Below, piece by piece: positions 10,777 to 20,776 of a stretch of DNA of 64,000 nt; the stretch's first letter is position 1, and every line of letters begins with the position of its first letter. This stretch comes from Acanthosepion esculentum (taxonomy: Eukaryota > Mollusca > Cephalopoda > Sepiida > Sepiidae). The position numbers and the translations under genes are program-made. The stretch spans positions 68,895,842-68,959,841 of the forward strand of contig OZ038488.1 in assembly GCA_964036315.1 (NCBI GenBank). Direction: 5' to 3'. The notes below the pieces were generated by a model. The model made no database searches. It was not told where the DNA came from and worked only from the letters and a program-made list of their open reading frames with translations.

Positions 10777-10990
10777 AATTTGGTAGCAACTTTTCTTTTA
10801 AACATGTAGTATTAAATGTTAAAGACAACATAGTCTTGCATATTTTCTTTTGAATTTTCTCATATTCTCTTATGAGACTTTTTATTTGAAAATGATTTCG
10901 AAATATGTATTGTCCATACGATGACCTAGCGCTTTCGAACATTATTGTTCATCTTCAGGGTCAATATTTTTAGTCAAAATCTTTTTAAAC
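10777..10990 (-). mobile_element. Penelope-like element end with hammerhead motif
   Basis: Minus-strand remnant containing the hammerhead at 10923-10962 and, further 3', the stretch whose complement is 'caacttttcttttaaacatg' plus 'ttaaagacaacatagtcttg'. The latter is shared with 1376-1520. No reverse transcriptase or GIY-YIG coding sequence is nearby, so this is an end fragment or a non-autonomous derivative. Assignment to Penelope-like elements is an inference from the ribozyme type. Confidence 0.65.
10923..10962 (-). ncRNA. Hammerhead ribozyme motif, apparently intact core
   Basis: On the minus strand: stem I GACC, core CTGAAGA (fits CUGANGA), stem II GAAC-aataat-GTTC, core GAA, a minimal self-complementary stem III AGCGCT, cleavage triplet CTA, then stem I GGTC. 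All conserved core positions are met. The 2-bp stem III is weak. Minimal stem III hammerheads of Penelope-like elements are reported to act best as dimers. Self-cleavage is predicted, not shown. Confidence 0.72.
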
Positions 10991-11053
10991 AAACATTTGC
11001 TAATTATCTTGTAGCGTAACCATTTTGCTACTTTTTTACAAACTAAATAAACG

Positions 11054-11168
<115 letters not shown>

Positions 11169-11229
11169 TGAGAGCAAATACAGATCAAGTTTGGATCGGA
11201 ATACGACAGAATAATACGATAAAAACAAA

Positions 11230-11490
11230 CAAATAGGAAACTCTTTTAAATCTAATATAATTCACTTATATTAAAGCTTCATCAGAGAATGAGACATGAA
11301 GAAAGAAAGAAGTCCTGGTAATTTCATTATTACGTTGTTTGATTTCCATTAGTTAAGCAGGCTTCACTTGCATTTGACTTGCTAAACAGCGTTAGTATAA
11401 GTTCAGAACGACATGACTTATTCTAACGTTGCTTAATTTCTTTTCCATATCTCATTCTCAGATGAAACTTTAATAAAAGTGAAACATGCT
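11230..11490. mobile_element. Inverted pair of Penelope-like ends with decayed hammerheads
   Basis: On the minus strand near 11300-11255 the sequence reads CTCATTCT-CTGATGA, a stem-II-like CTT/AAG hairpin, then GAA. On the plus strand near 11450-11482 it reads CTCATTCT-CAGATGA, stem II ACTTT-aata-AAAGT, then GAAAC. Both share a 5' region with 'acgttg/ttaatttct'. The plus copy has lost the invariant U of CUGANGA, and neither has a clear stem III or cleavage site. It lies between (TA)n tracts on both sides. Confidence 0.55.
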
Positions 11491-11494
11491 AGAT

Positions 11495-11574
<80 letters not shown>
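11495..11574. repeat. (TA)n microsatellite
   Basis: About 38 TA units. Confidence 0.95.
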
Positions 11575-11577
<3 letters not shown>

Positions 11578-12640
11578 GCATTTTGTTAATGTAGCAAAAA
11601 CTAAATATATTGCAACTAACAAGAACTACCAGCCCCTCCATATTGCAATTTATGATAAACCTATCGAAAAATATTTGGAATTCATTTACTTAGACCATTA
11701 AATGTCATACAGAAATGACGGGGCAGCTGCTGTTCAACATAGGATCGGCTTAGGGCTTGGTCTGCCTTTGAGAAAAACAAAGAACTATTTACTGATGTTT
11801 TTTACTAGAAAAACTTTATGCAAAAAAATTGAGACCTTTCAAAATTATATCACGATGTTCATGAAAAGCCAAAACTTTACAGATCATGTCAAAATTGAAG
11901 AGCATCTTGAGGCATCTAAGCCTATTATGACCATCAATAAGACAAGGTGTTAAAACTTTGGTAAAAGTAAATGTAATGGTGAAATTACCTGATTCCATTT
12001 ACCAATCAGTTTCACCGCCCGTTGGAATTTATAAAATATTTTTTAAAGTATGTTATTTTTACTTTTTATTTGTTTTGTTTTTTTCTCAAGTCAACCGTTA
12101 TCGTTCTTTCTAGTACTGGTAAAGTTTTCCTTGCTAACCTTTTGTTTAAGGCAATGTGTAACGTCAAAATCTTGATTATATCATTATTTTCCCTTCTAGT
12201 TACAATTACTCATTTTTGTTGTTGAAGCTGTTGGAAGTTTTCAAGTGATGTGTTTTTTGTTATTTGGTAAAGCTCTTTTTTGCAGTACTCTGGTGCCAGT
12301 CTATACGGTTTGACGAAGGATTGTCTAAAGGATTCACTCGCTTGAAGCCAATTTTAATCTTTGATCTAAGAAACCTTTTGTATATAGATGATAGTTTACA
12401 CATTCCGGAACCAGTTGAACACCATGCCTGGCATTCATATGAGCAGGTACTGGCAACTCGGGCAGTCGACTGGGGCGCCATTAAAGCCGAGGATACCATC
12501 ACGACGTCATGCCATGTGTTTGGGATCTTCCAAATAAAAACAAACAAATATGAAAATAATAAATAAAATGAAATAATAAAAAATATTAAATTACTTGAGT
12601 GGAGTAAAAATTTCCGAGAATTTGGTTATTAATTCTTTCT
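11575..12640. other. No gene recognised
   Basis: Three modest open frames occur (11486-11701, 11702-11953, 12264-12566). The first contains 'KYIATNKNYQPLHIAIYDKP' and the last 'ILIFDLRNLLYIDDSLHIPE', but I recognise no family and codon spacing is not persuasive. The segment 12264-12595 ends in 'aataataaataaaatgaaat', which looks like a decayed retrotransposon tail. Confidence 0.35.
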
Positions 12641-12719
12641 GTTATGGCCGGACGAAACACCATAGCACATGCGCAGTTGCGCAGAGATTTTACAACCACA
12701 CCTGGCCATGGAACTGATA

Positions 12720-12721
12720 AC

Positions 12722-12784
<63 letters not shown>
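12720..12784. repeat. (GAT)n microsatellite
   Basis: About 21 GAT units inside unassigned sequence. The plus-strand frame yields an Asp run, which is not evidence for a protein. Confidence 0.95.
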
Positions 12785-12785
<1 letters not shown>

Positions 12786-12849
12786 TCCCTTCAAATTTTC
12801 AGCACATTCCTCAGTACCTAGCAGACCTCATCAGCGCCGGGTTGTGAAC

Positions 12850-13380
12850 AGTCCCAGAGGTTTCTCGGATTTCCAACTTATCCTACACTGTTTCCAACCT
12901 TCCAGATACCTTTTACAAGTGCATCTTTTATTATGCACACGATTTCTAACCCTCATATTTTATATCTTTCTCAGTTCCCGCTCAAGGTCCAGGTATTTGT
13001 CTAATTTATCATTATCCTTTACGTTCTCCCTGTAGTCAGCTGGTAGAGTTACGCCCACGATCGTGCAAGTTCTTTTTTCCTTATTTATGACTATCAGTTC
13101 TGGTCCTCTTGTTTGCATGGGATCGTCGGTCTATGTGTCAAAATCCCAAAGTATTTTTGGATATTTATTTTTTTATTTTTCAAAACAGACTGTTTTTTTA
13201 CATCCTTTGCATCTGCACGGTCAATCAACGTCATTTGCACAGTTCCCAGTGTATGATTGTTGCTACCCTAACAGGCTTTCTTTTATATTTTCTTTTTTAG
13301 GCCAGCTTGATACTACCACTGATTATGTCGTTTAACGTCTCATCTGTTTCTCTACATCGGCGGCATCTGTTTTTTCTTTA
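12850..13380 (-). mobile_element. LINE C-terminal remnant, CCHC finger and endonuclease region
   Basis: Read from 13365 leftwards, the minus strand gives 'CRRCRETDETLNDIISG', 'KLA', 'RVATIIHWELCK', then across frameshifts 'LIVINKEKRTCTIVGVT', 'KLDKYLDLERELRKIWNM'. In this LINE family the order is a zinc-finger motif (CxxC...H...C), an 'IHWxLCK' block, a 'RPD..V.DK....IDIA.P' segment like a PD-(D/E)XK restriction-like endonuclease, and 'KYQDLxREIxRxW'. Several stops are present. Placement with R2/R4-type LINEs is inferred from that arrangement. Confidence 0.72.
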
Positions 13381-13920
13381 TTTTATTTTTATATTTTTTA
13401 GGTGGGGAGGTAATCTTTTCTGTAACGTAGTTTTTCTTCATTCACCTGTTTTGGGCTGTGATGATGAGGGATTCCATTTCATTCTTCAGATGTCCTCCAT
13501 GTAGTCATTTCCATGAGTTTTTCCTCCACGATTCTATCTTTCTCTTAAATTATTCGAAACGCCTTTTTTTTCTTTTTCTATTACCCATTCCTAGCCGCAT
13601 TCCTTACTCCTCCTTCGTTTTTCATTATTATTGTTCAGTTTTTGATATTTTATTTTTATTTATTTACTCTTTTTTGATGTTTTTGTTTTGTCCGTCATCC
13701 ACGTCCGGGTACTTTTCGCGTTGCCTTCTTATGCGTAATCATCCAGTTGTACTTTTCCGTTTAGATACAGTCTTTAATACTAATGATCCGTCTCCTATCC
13801 GGTTTTCTTTTTGCATATGAGTGTTACTAAAATATTCTTGGTTCGACCCACGATCCTAAATCAAACCGAATATTCAAACGGGAGAATTTTGTCTAAAATG
13901 ATAGTAATATATTTACTGTA
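13381..13920. other. No gene seen; T-rich sequence
   Basis: Pyrimidine-rich DNA, perhaps continuing the decayed LINE on the minus strand, but I could not follow conserved motifs beyond 13380. Confidence 0.4.

Positions 13921-13921
<1 letters not shown>

Positions 13922-13975
<54 letters not shown>
13922..13975. repeat. (TA)n microsatellite
   Basis: About 26 TA units. Confidence 0.95.
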
Positions 13976-13976
<1 letters not shown>

Positions 13977-14127
13977 ACAGCAGGTGAACAAGATTTGTTC
14001 TTGCTTGCTAGATTTTTCTGAAGACAAGTGATCACATTTTTTTACGCTTTTACCATCAGAGCAACGACTTCCTACTCCTTTGCCAAAGTCGGCGGAGGAA
14101 TCCTACCTGACCCAGCAAACTATTATA

Positions 14128-14895
14128 ATAATATATATATATATATATTATTTACTATATATATAGTAATATTATATTATACTACATATATAGTAATATA
14201 TATAGTATAATATATATATATGTATAATACTATAACATATATAATAGTATAATATATATAATATATATATATACAATAGTAAAATAATAGTAATATATAT
14301 AGTATAATATATATAATAGTAAAATAATAGTAATATATATAGTATAATAGTAAAATAATAGTAATATATAGTATAATATATATAATAGTAAAATAATAAT
14401 AATATATATAATATAATAGTAAAATAATAGTAATATATATATAGTATGATATATATATAATAGTATAATATATATAATTGTATATGTATATATAATATAT
14501 ATAATAGTAATATATATAGTATAATAGTAAAATAATAGTAATATATAGTATAATATATATAATAGTAAAATAATAATAATATATATAGTATAATAGCAAA
14601 ATAATAGTAATATATATATAGTATAATATATATATAATAGTATAACATATATAATAGTATATGTATATATAATATACATAATAGTAAAATCATAGTAATA
14701 TATATAGTATAATAGTAAAATAATAGTAATATATATATTAGTAAAATAATAGTAATATATATATTATAATATATATATATAATAGTATAATATATATAAT
14801 AGTGTAATATATACAATAGTATAATATATATATATAATATATATAATAGTAAAATAATAATTATATATATAGTATAATAGTAAGATAATAGTAAC
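14128..14895. repeat. AT-rich degenerate tandem array, almost free of C on the plus strand
   Basis: About 770 bp of TA runs broken by 'agtataatagtaaaataata'-type blocks. Higher-order units of roughly 60-110 bp are visible, for example the blocks at 14282-14345, 14515-14575 and 14695-14760. The plus strand has very few C bases. The minus-strand frames (up to 247 aa of I, Y, L and T) are artefacts of composition. Confidence 0.85.
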
Positions 14896-14929
14896 AACTT
14901 TTCAGTATCCCTCATATAATCTCTCTTTG

Positions 14930-15172
14930 CGTATTTTTGGTGGGTGTAGATTTGATGCCTACCCTGAATAAAATATATCGGCAGCTACATTTTCCTTCTG
15001 TGGCAAAATTAGCGTGTACATATGTTTCATTTGTGGAATTAATGTCAACCAACTTAGAGGTTGCAAAGTCTACTAAAGAAAAGGTTCCTCCCAACAGGAA
15101 TCAAACCTATATTTCATTTTTTTTTTTTATTTTGAGCTAAGTGTGCCATACCAATTAAGTCATAGGGAGCCA
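14930..15172 (-). mobile_element. Probable tRNA-derived SINE (second family)
   Basis: On the minus strand, an A-box-like 'cttaattggtatggcacac' near 15160-15142 is followed at 15106-15095 by a B-box-like GGTTTGATTCC and then GGGAGGA, like the 3' half of a tRNA. A T-run interrupts the anticodon region. The body (15070-14950) includes sequence that recurs at 15826-15887 ('cctaccctgaataaaatata' and 'ctacattttccttctgtggc' in plus orientation), which supports a dispersed family. Confidence 0.5.
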
Positions 15173-15238
15173 TCATGATAAAGCATGGTTCAGTTAGTTA
15201 TTTAAGAAATTTAATTCCATCTACACACACACACGCCC

Positions 15239-15242
15239 ACAC

Positions 15243-15326
<84 letters not shown>
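15239..15326. repeat. Compound (ATGT)n(AT)n microsatellite
   Basis: About 8 ATGT units then about 27 AT units. Confidence 0.95.
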
Positions 15327-15330
<4 letters not shown>

Positions 15331-16095
15331 GTGTGTATGTATATAGCAAAAATTCATTCAAATTTGTTTTATTAAATTTGAATAAAGTTTATCTGATCAA
15401 CATTTATTAAATTTGTCTCGTCAATGTATGAGTTGCCATAAAGTTGGATCAAATTTATGAAGAAAATCTCTAAAGTTCATAGCATTTTTCAAACGGAAAC
15501 TAAAAGTCCAGTGCAATTTTAGGATTTCCATTGGAAAAGAAAATTATCATTTGTCTGTTTTCTTATATATTAATTCCAATTCTTTCTTCTTTCAAAGCCT
15601 AATAATTTTCTTTCTTTGGCTTGATACCATTATTAATCCAATTTCATATTCACCTGATAAGTCCCAAGAATTGTTGTTTGAAATGTAAGTGCCTCAAAAT
15701 CACAAACTAAAATCAACAGCTATTAAAATGCAAAAAATGTCTCGATCTCTAATGCTTAAGATCTATATAAGAAGGCATAGTTATCATGAATTGTGTGTAT
15801 ATCAGGAACATGTCATCAATGTAGGCAGTGCCTACCCTGAATAAAATATATCAGCAGCTACATTTTCCTTCTGTGGCACAATATGCACCAAATACAACAA
15901 AATCATGACTGTTACTCTGGTTATAATGCATAAAATGCAAAATATTTTTTTTTGTAGATTTATTACATAAAGGTCACATGCTGCTTACCCAAAGTAATTT
16001 CTGACGACAGGCGCCTGGTGCATTACACATGAATTTCTTTGTTCGCCGATCAATTGTTTTAAAGTTCCTCTTTAGTCTATTCAAAGTACGATCCT
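15327..16095. other. No gene seen; holds one dispersed-repeat fragment
   Basis: AT-rich spacer. The fragment 15826-15887 duplicates the 3' body of the SINE-like element at 14.95 kb in the same relative orientation. Nothing else is recognised. Confidence 0.45.
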
Positions 16096-16099
16096 GTTT

Positions 16100-16500
16100 A
16101 TCTAACTTTTAACATTGTCTGGTCATTCCTTCTCTTTATTTCATTGCAACGATTTCAAGTATTTCAACCATTTCAGACATTTTTTTCTTATCATCCTAAT
16201 GATATCTCTTTTTTAACTTTTGCTTTCAATTCTTCCCGCGTAATTGTGCCATATTTGAGTATCGCAAAATATTTATGGCACTCCTTTGCTGCTAATGCTC
16301 TCATTGTCTTTTCACGTTGATTTTACTCGTTGTCAGAGGTTTTTCGCAAAGCATGACTAACGTTGCTCCTTTGCCAGTCCTAAATTCCATTCCGATGTCA
16401 TCGTCGCTGAATACTTTATCTTTCTATTTCTTGGTAAATAGGTTTATGTCATCCATAAACATGAGGCGGTTTAATTTTTTTCTTTATGTAAGAACGAATT
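16100..16500 (-). mobile_element. LINE reverse transcriptase fragment (same family as 12.9 kb)
   Basis: The minus strand from 16470 gives 'RLMFMDDINLFTKK', whose MDD replaces the usual xADD catalytic box, then 'FSDDDIGMEFRTGKGATLVM', and further on remnants of the 'YKYLGI' region and basic segments. Order and spacing fit the reverse transcriptase palm and thumb of the family whose C-terminus lies at 12.9, 17.1 and 45.9 kb. The frame is broken. Confidence 0.68.
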
Positions 16501-16603
16501 GGTATTTTTTTTTTGCAGTCTTTTAAGATTATTTGTATCATAGCAATGACAAAAAGTAGTAAAAAGAATGTGCATTTTCTTTTAACACTTAACTCTGCTA
16601 AGG

Positions 16604-16604
<1 letters not shown>

Positions 16605-16639
<35 letters not shown>
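16605..16639. repeat. (TTA)n microsatellite, probable LINE tail
   Basis: About 12 TTA units at the 3' side of the minus-strand LINE fragment to its right. Confidence 0.9.
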
Positions 16640-17290
16640 TATTAGAATTTGACTCATTAATCTGTAAGCGTTGCACAAAATTATCTACTTGTCACGTGGC
16701 TAAAGAAGGAACTTCTGTAGAAATCCTTATATCCAAAAAGGAGGAATCAAGATGCCGCCCATTGGAGTTTTATTTCTGTAGAAGGTCTTAATTCAGTCAG
16801 CGGGAAAATGGAAAACACAAAAGTGATTTCGATTATTATTGTTATTGCTTTGGGAATTAATAGCCTGCCACCCGATTCCCTGTCTTTCAGTAGTGTATTC
16901 TCTTTTACAATATACCTCTCTTCTTTCATCTACGTGCGTGTTGCTATTCCTTCACTCGAGTACCACTTTTGTCTGTTTGTAACCTCTTTAAGGATACGAC
17001 ATGGGCAACTGTGTCTGGTTGGTGCACTTACCCTGTCTCAGTGGTTTCAATTTTGTGCTTCTTGCATATCTTCCAGTGCACCCATGTCACTACCACGATA
17101 TGTCTGTGGGTATATTCATTTTGGTCGAGAGTTTCATCATATTTTCCGCAGATCCTGCATTTCAGGTTACTTCCACCCTCGATTATGTGACAGTGATAGG
17201 ATCTGGTTGCGAGGCTTTGGTCCTGATTATTATTACTATTATTATTCAAGTTACTACGCTGTTAGCTGTTTCTTTATTTTCTTGATTAAT
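16640..17290 (-). mobile_element. LINE C-terminal remnant with CCHC finger
   Basis: The minus strand from 17250 encodes 'CRICGKYDETLDQ', 'NEYTHRHIVVV', 'VHWKICKKHKIETTE', matching the zinc-finger and 'IHWKLCK' blocks of the RLE-type LINE family. ATT-type triplets lie at both its 5' side (17225-17247) and its 3' side (16605-16639). The endonuclease part is decayed. Confidence 0.72.
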
Positions 17291-17479
17291 TTTCCAGAAC
17301 CAATTAGATTATAATGTGTTGAAAGACGAATGCAAGGAAGAGAATATTGCAACTTACTGGGAATTAAAATTTAGTACTAATAATTAAAATAAATATATAT
17401 TTAATCACTTCTGCCTAATTATTAAGATAATAAAGCTACTAAGCCTCAAACTATTTCTAATTCTAACAGTTGAAATATA

Positions 17480-17521
17480 ATCCTTGAAAATGGCTAAATG
17501 TATAGCCGAAAGCGCTCGGAT
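17480..17521 (+). ncRNA. Degenerate hammerhead motif
   Basis: Plus strand: stem I ATCC, core TTGAAAA instead of CTGANGA, stem II GGCT-aaatgtat-AGCC, GAA, stem III AGCGCT, triplet CTC, stem I GGAT. All stems are kept but two core positions (C3 and the essential G8) are changed, so cleavage is not expected. The stem III and GAA segment is the same as in the 10.9-kb motif, which suggests the same family. Confidence 0.62.
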
Positions 17522-17643
17522 AAAAAGAACATTCGGACAGTTTTTATATAATTTATCCTCTGAAAAGAAAAACTTTATTAGATAGCACGAGAAATTATAT
17601 AAAAAACTAAATAAAAGCACCTTGTCAGTCGTTTTTAATGAGA

Positions 17644-17647
<4 letters not shown>

Positions 17648-17706
<59 letters not shown>
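17648..17706. repeat. (TA)n microsatellite
   Basis: About 29 TA units. Confidence 0.95.
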
Positions 17707-17708
<2 letters not shown>

Positions 17709-17726
17709 TGTCGTCTCTGGGTATCC

Positions 17727-17776
<50 letters not shown>

Positions 17777-17880
17777 GGACACCCAGAGACGACAGTTTAG
17801 CATGAAACAGACTGGGTGTTGTTTTCAATGTCCACTTTTATATTTGCATACACTCTATCCCTGATATTTAGCACTTTAAC
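17707..17880. repeat. Foldback with (TA)n core, Penelope-like family
   Basis: Arms 'ctgtcgtctctgggtatcc' (17709-17728) and its near-perfect inverse 'ggacacccagagacgacag' (17778-17797) enclose a (TA)n at 17731-17772. The right flank, 'catgaaacagactgggtg' then 'tcaatgtccacttttat', matches in inverse orientation the hammerhead-bearing unit at 47.46-47.56 kb. Confidence 0.72.
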
Positions 17881-17911
17881 CCACAAACACCATACATTAA
17901 AATTATATTTT

Positions 17912-17913
<2 letters not shown>

Positions 17914-17963
<50 letters not shown>
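17914..17963. repeat. (TA)n microsatellite
   Basis: About 24 TA units. Confidence 0.95.
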
Positions 17964-17964
<1 letters not shown>

Positions 17965-18107
17965 CTTTGTGTACGCCTACGTCTTCATTAGTCTATTTAA
18001 ATATAAAGTTATACAGACATCTATCGAAATCACTAAGCCATAAATAAATAACCAATTTTTTAAAATGATTTTTAGAGTAGGTACACTTCGCCGAACTTTT
18101 GAGTACC

Positions 18108-18111
<4 letters not shown>

Positions 18112-18170
<59 letters not shown>
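18112..18170. repeat. (TA)n microsatellite
   Basis: About 29 TA units. Confidence 0.95.
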
Positions 18171-18173
<3 letters not shown>

Positions 18174-18763
18174 ACCCTGAAATATATTTTTTTCTGTTTT
18201 TATCATATGTCTATATATATGTGTGCGTGGCAGTTCAGCGAAGAATCACTCCCGCTAAATCTACAAATTCAATTTACAATCACTTTCAATTTTCTTCTTT
18301 CTATTCTTCTTTCTTTCATTTTTCTTTCTTTTCTTTTCTTTTCTGTTCGTTTGTTTTCTTTTTTTTCTTTTTCTTGTTCGAAGAATTCCAAGAAAAGAAA
18401 ATTTATCCTGATTAACTATCGTCTTTTTTTATTATTACTTTTGTTGCTTCTTCAGTTTCTTGACGTCATAACCTCGTTTTCGCACCGGTTCCTCACTGCA
18501 AAGCGCATCACCTGAACAGCCACGTCTGCTTCTCTGACTCAGCCATTACCTATAGTCAGAAAAAAAACACTTACCAACACTAAAGCTATTATTGCTATTA
18601 CACCAAATACTCTCTATAATGTATTTTATATCAGATTATATATAGATATATTTATTGACATAATCTACATATTTGTTTACGTTATTTATGTATATTAATA
18701 AATATATTAACTTAATTGCAATTATATATATTATAATTATATAATTATACTGAATATATTGAG

Positions 18764-18935
18764 GATGTGCCTGTGGTGTAATTGATAGCGACTCGAAACG
18801 AAGATACAAAGAGGTGAGTTCGAATATTTCGCGCAAATACCCTTGGGAAATGTTTGAACCCATCCCTTCTCCCAGTCAAATAAATAGGATAGAGTGAGCT
18901 CTTCAGCCTTGGTTGTCAACCAGTCTAGGAGAATA
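18764..18935 (+). mobile_element. tRNA-derived SINE, diverged and 3'-truncated
   Basis: A-box region 'gtggtgtaattgatagcgac', B-box-like 'gtgagttcgaat', body 'cttgggaaatgtttgaaccc' and 'cttctcccagtcaaat', then 'agccttggttgtcaaccag'. Same family as 6.3 kb; the terminal hairpin is missing. Confidence 0.75.
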
Positions 18936-19123
18936 AAGATTCTGAATATAAAATCGTATGTAGCCTTAGCGAAGCATATTCTATACAGCTATCGATAAAA
19001 TCGGAGTTTACAATGTGTCTATGATTCGAACTGCGGTTGCTTAGTCAGTCACTCAATAAATATTCGTAAAATATCACAACAATAAACAACTGTAAGTACT
19101 ATTAATTCTAATATTATTACTGT

Positions 19124-19440
19124 TGAAACTTGACTAATGCATGGAATAATAATGCAACACAAACTGTACTTAGAACAAAATGTATTGAAACAAGAAAGTG
19201 TACACAATATTTACATATAGTCTTTTGTATATTCCTGGGAAGACCGTTCCTGGAGAATGTGTTGACTAAGTCGCAGTCGGGCAGAGTCTCTAGTTGGATC
19301 TCTTGATTTGCCTCCCTGTCTTCCCAGGAATATACAAAAGACTATATGTAAATATTGTGTACACTTTCTTGTTTCAATACATTTTGTTCTAAGTACATTT
19401 TGTATTGCATTATTATTCCATGCATTAGTCAAGTTTCAAC
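19124..19440. repeat. Long inverted repeat (foldback) with ~119-bp arms
   Basis: Left arm 19124-19242 and right arm 19320-19440 are near-identical inverted copies, starting GTTGAAACTTGACTAATGCA on the left and mirrored on the right. The ~77-bp spacer (19243-19319) contains 'agtcgcagtcgggcagagtc'. A small indel (acacaaactgt versus atac-type sequence) is the only clear arm difference. No coding region is seen. It could be a foldback transposon or head-to-head retroelement ends. Confidence 0.88.
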
Positions 19441-19474
19441 AATTACAACTAAAGTTCCTTCTAGGAATATTATT

Positions 19475-19700
19475 ATTATTTCAATAAATACTACGACCAG
19501 TAAAGTTTTTAGCCAGAATTCTTTATTCTTCCAAGATCTGCACGCATGAGTAGTTTAGTCGGACTTAGTCGCAGACTTGTCTGTTAAATACCATACAGCT
19601 GGTGCATTATTATTTCGTTAAATACTACGACCAGTAAAATTCTTAGCCAGTGTTCTTCAGTCTTCCTGGATCTGCACGCATGAGCAGTTTGTTCGTTCGA
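19475..19700 (+). repeat. Direct duplication with 133-bp period
   Basis: The segment 'aaatactacgaccagtaaa' through 'gatctgcacgcatgag' occurs at about 19484-19552 and again at about 19617-19686. The second copy merges with the start of the RTE reverse transcriptase remnant. Confidence 0.75.
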
Positions 19701-20462
19701 CACCATATGGATTACACAAAAGTGTTTAATAAAGTACGTCATAGAGAACTGTTGGAACTGCTTAGTAACCTAGTAATATTTGGGAAGGAATTTAGAATAA
19801 TTAAGAACCTATATTGGCAGCAAAGAACCTGCATACGGGTAGAGAATGAGTTCAGCAGATATACCAGAATAGAAAGAGGTGTCAGATAAGGATGTGTCTT
19901 CTCACTGGACTTGTTCAACCTAGATAGCGAAACGTTCCTGAGAGTATTAGAAGTCCTGACAGGATTCATTATTGGCAGCTACAATCTTAACTACATAAGA
20001 GATTCACATGAAACAGTAATGGTAGCAGACATAAAAAGGAAACTATAAAGTAAATGGTAGTGAAGAAATGTGAGAAGAAAGAACTAAACATCAGTTACAA
20101 GAAGACAGAACGTATGGTTGTTAGCAAAAGAAACAGCCCAACACGTAAATTACAAATTGGAGATGCCAAAAAACAAACAGATACAACGATTTAAATATCT
20201 CGGAAATGTTTTAAGAGGACGAAAATTCGAAGACGCATTCGATAACCAAAGATGCCTTCCAAAAACTATGCTGAGTATTAAGAAACAGAAAAATGCCGTT
20301 ACAAACAAAGAAAAGAGTACTGAGCTGCTACGTAATATCAGTCCTCTTATATGGCAGTGAATGCCGGACAATCCTCTCACAGAAGAGACATGAAGCAACA
20401 GAAAAGTGGTTCTACAGAAGGATGCTGAGTATACCATGGACCAACATGAAAGCAACGACGAT
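19690..20462 (+). pseudogene. RTE-type LINE reverse transcriptase remnant, first part
   Basis: The reading gives 'DYTKVFNKVRHRELLELLSN' (palm motif, D retained), 'FRIIKNLYWQQRTCIRVE', 'YTRIERGVR' followed by a frameshift where the RQGC box begins, 'FIIGSYNLNYIR' in shifted frame with the YADD box decayed, 'QIQRFKYLGNVL' and, near 20340, remnants of 'VLLYGSECRTI'. Motif order is that of RTE-clade reverse transcriptases. It breaks at 20462, where a foreign segment starts, and resumes at 20777. Confidence 0.85.
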
Positions 20463-20776
20463 GATTTAGATAAAATAGTTTTGTAATCCCCGTTTGTAAG
20501 AGAAACTTTGTAAATCACAGATACTATAATAGTAACACCTTCGGACAATGCTCGGTCGGACGCCGCTAATTCCCATATATATATATTTTCCTTTACCCGC
20601 CACGTGATCTAATTATTCCAAAATGAGGTCGACTGCGCTTGCTCTCCTGCGATCCGTGTTCAAACCCAAATGTCGGCAGCGACACTTTATTCCTATGCGA
20701 CACCTCCCCTCTGGAGTCTATATTTCTTCAGCTTCGTTTCTATTCCTATATGACAAATAGAAACAAAAAAAAAACC
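20463..20776 (+). mobile_element. Insertion in RTE LINE; unclassified SINE-like repeat
   Basis: About 314 bp separate the two halves of the RTE frame. Its central part (20562-20730: 'cgctaattcccatata', 'gatccgtgttcaaaccc', 'aatgtcggcagcgacacttt') recurs at 61021-61152. 'GTGTTCAAACCC' resembles a pol III B box, so a tRNA-derived SINE is possible, but no clear A box or target duplication was found. Confidence 0.55.

Noticed and set aside
12644..12847. Acidic (Asp)n protein
   Set aside because: Frame read through a (GAT)n microsatellite.
14172..14915. 247-residue minus-strand frame
   Set aside because: Translation of AT-only tandem repeat into I, Y, L and T; composition artefact.
18290..18400. 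Coding region (T/C-rich frames of 116-138 residues)
   Set aside because: Pyrimidine-rich low-complexity DNA next to (TA)n; no domain.
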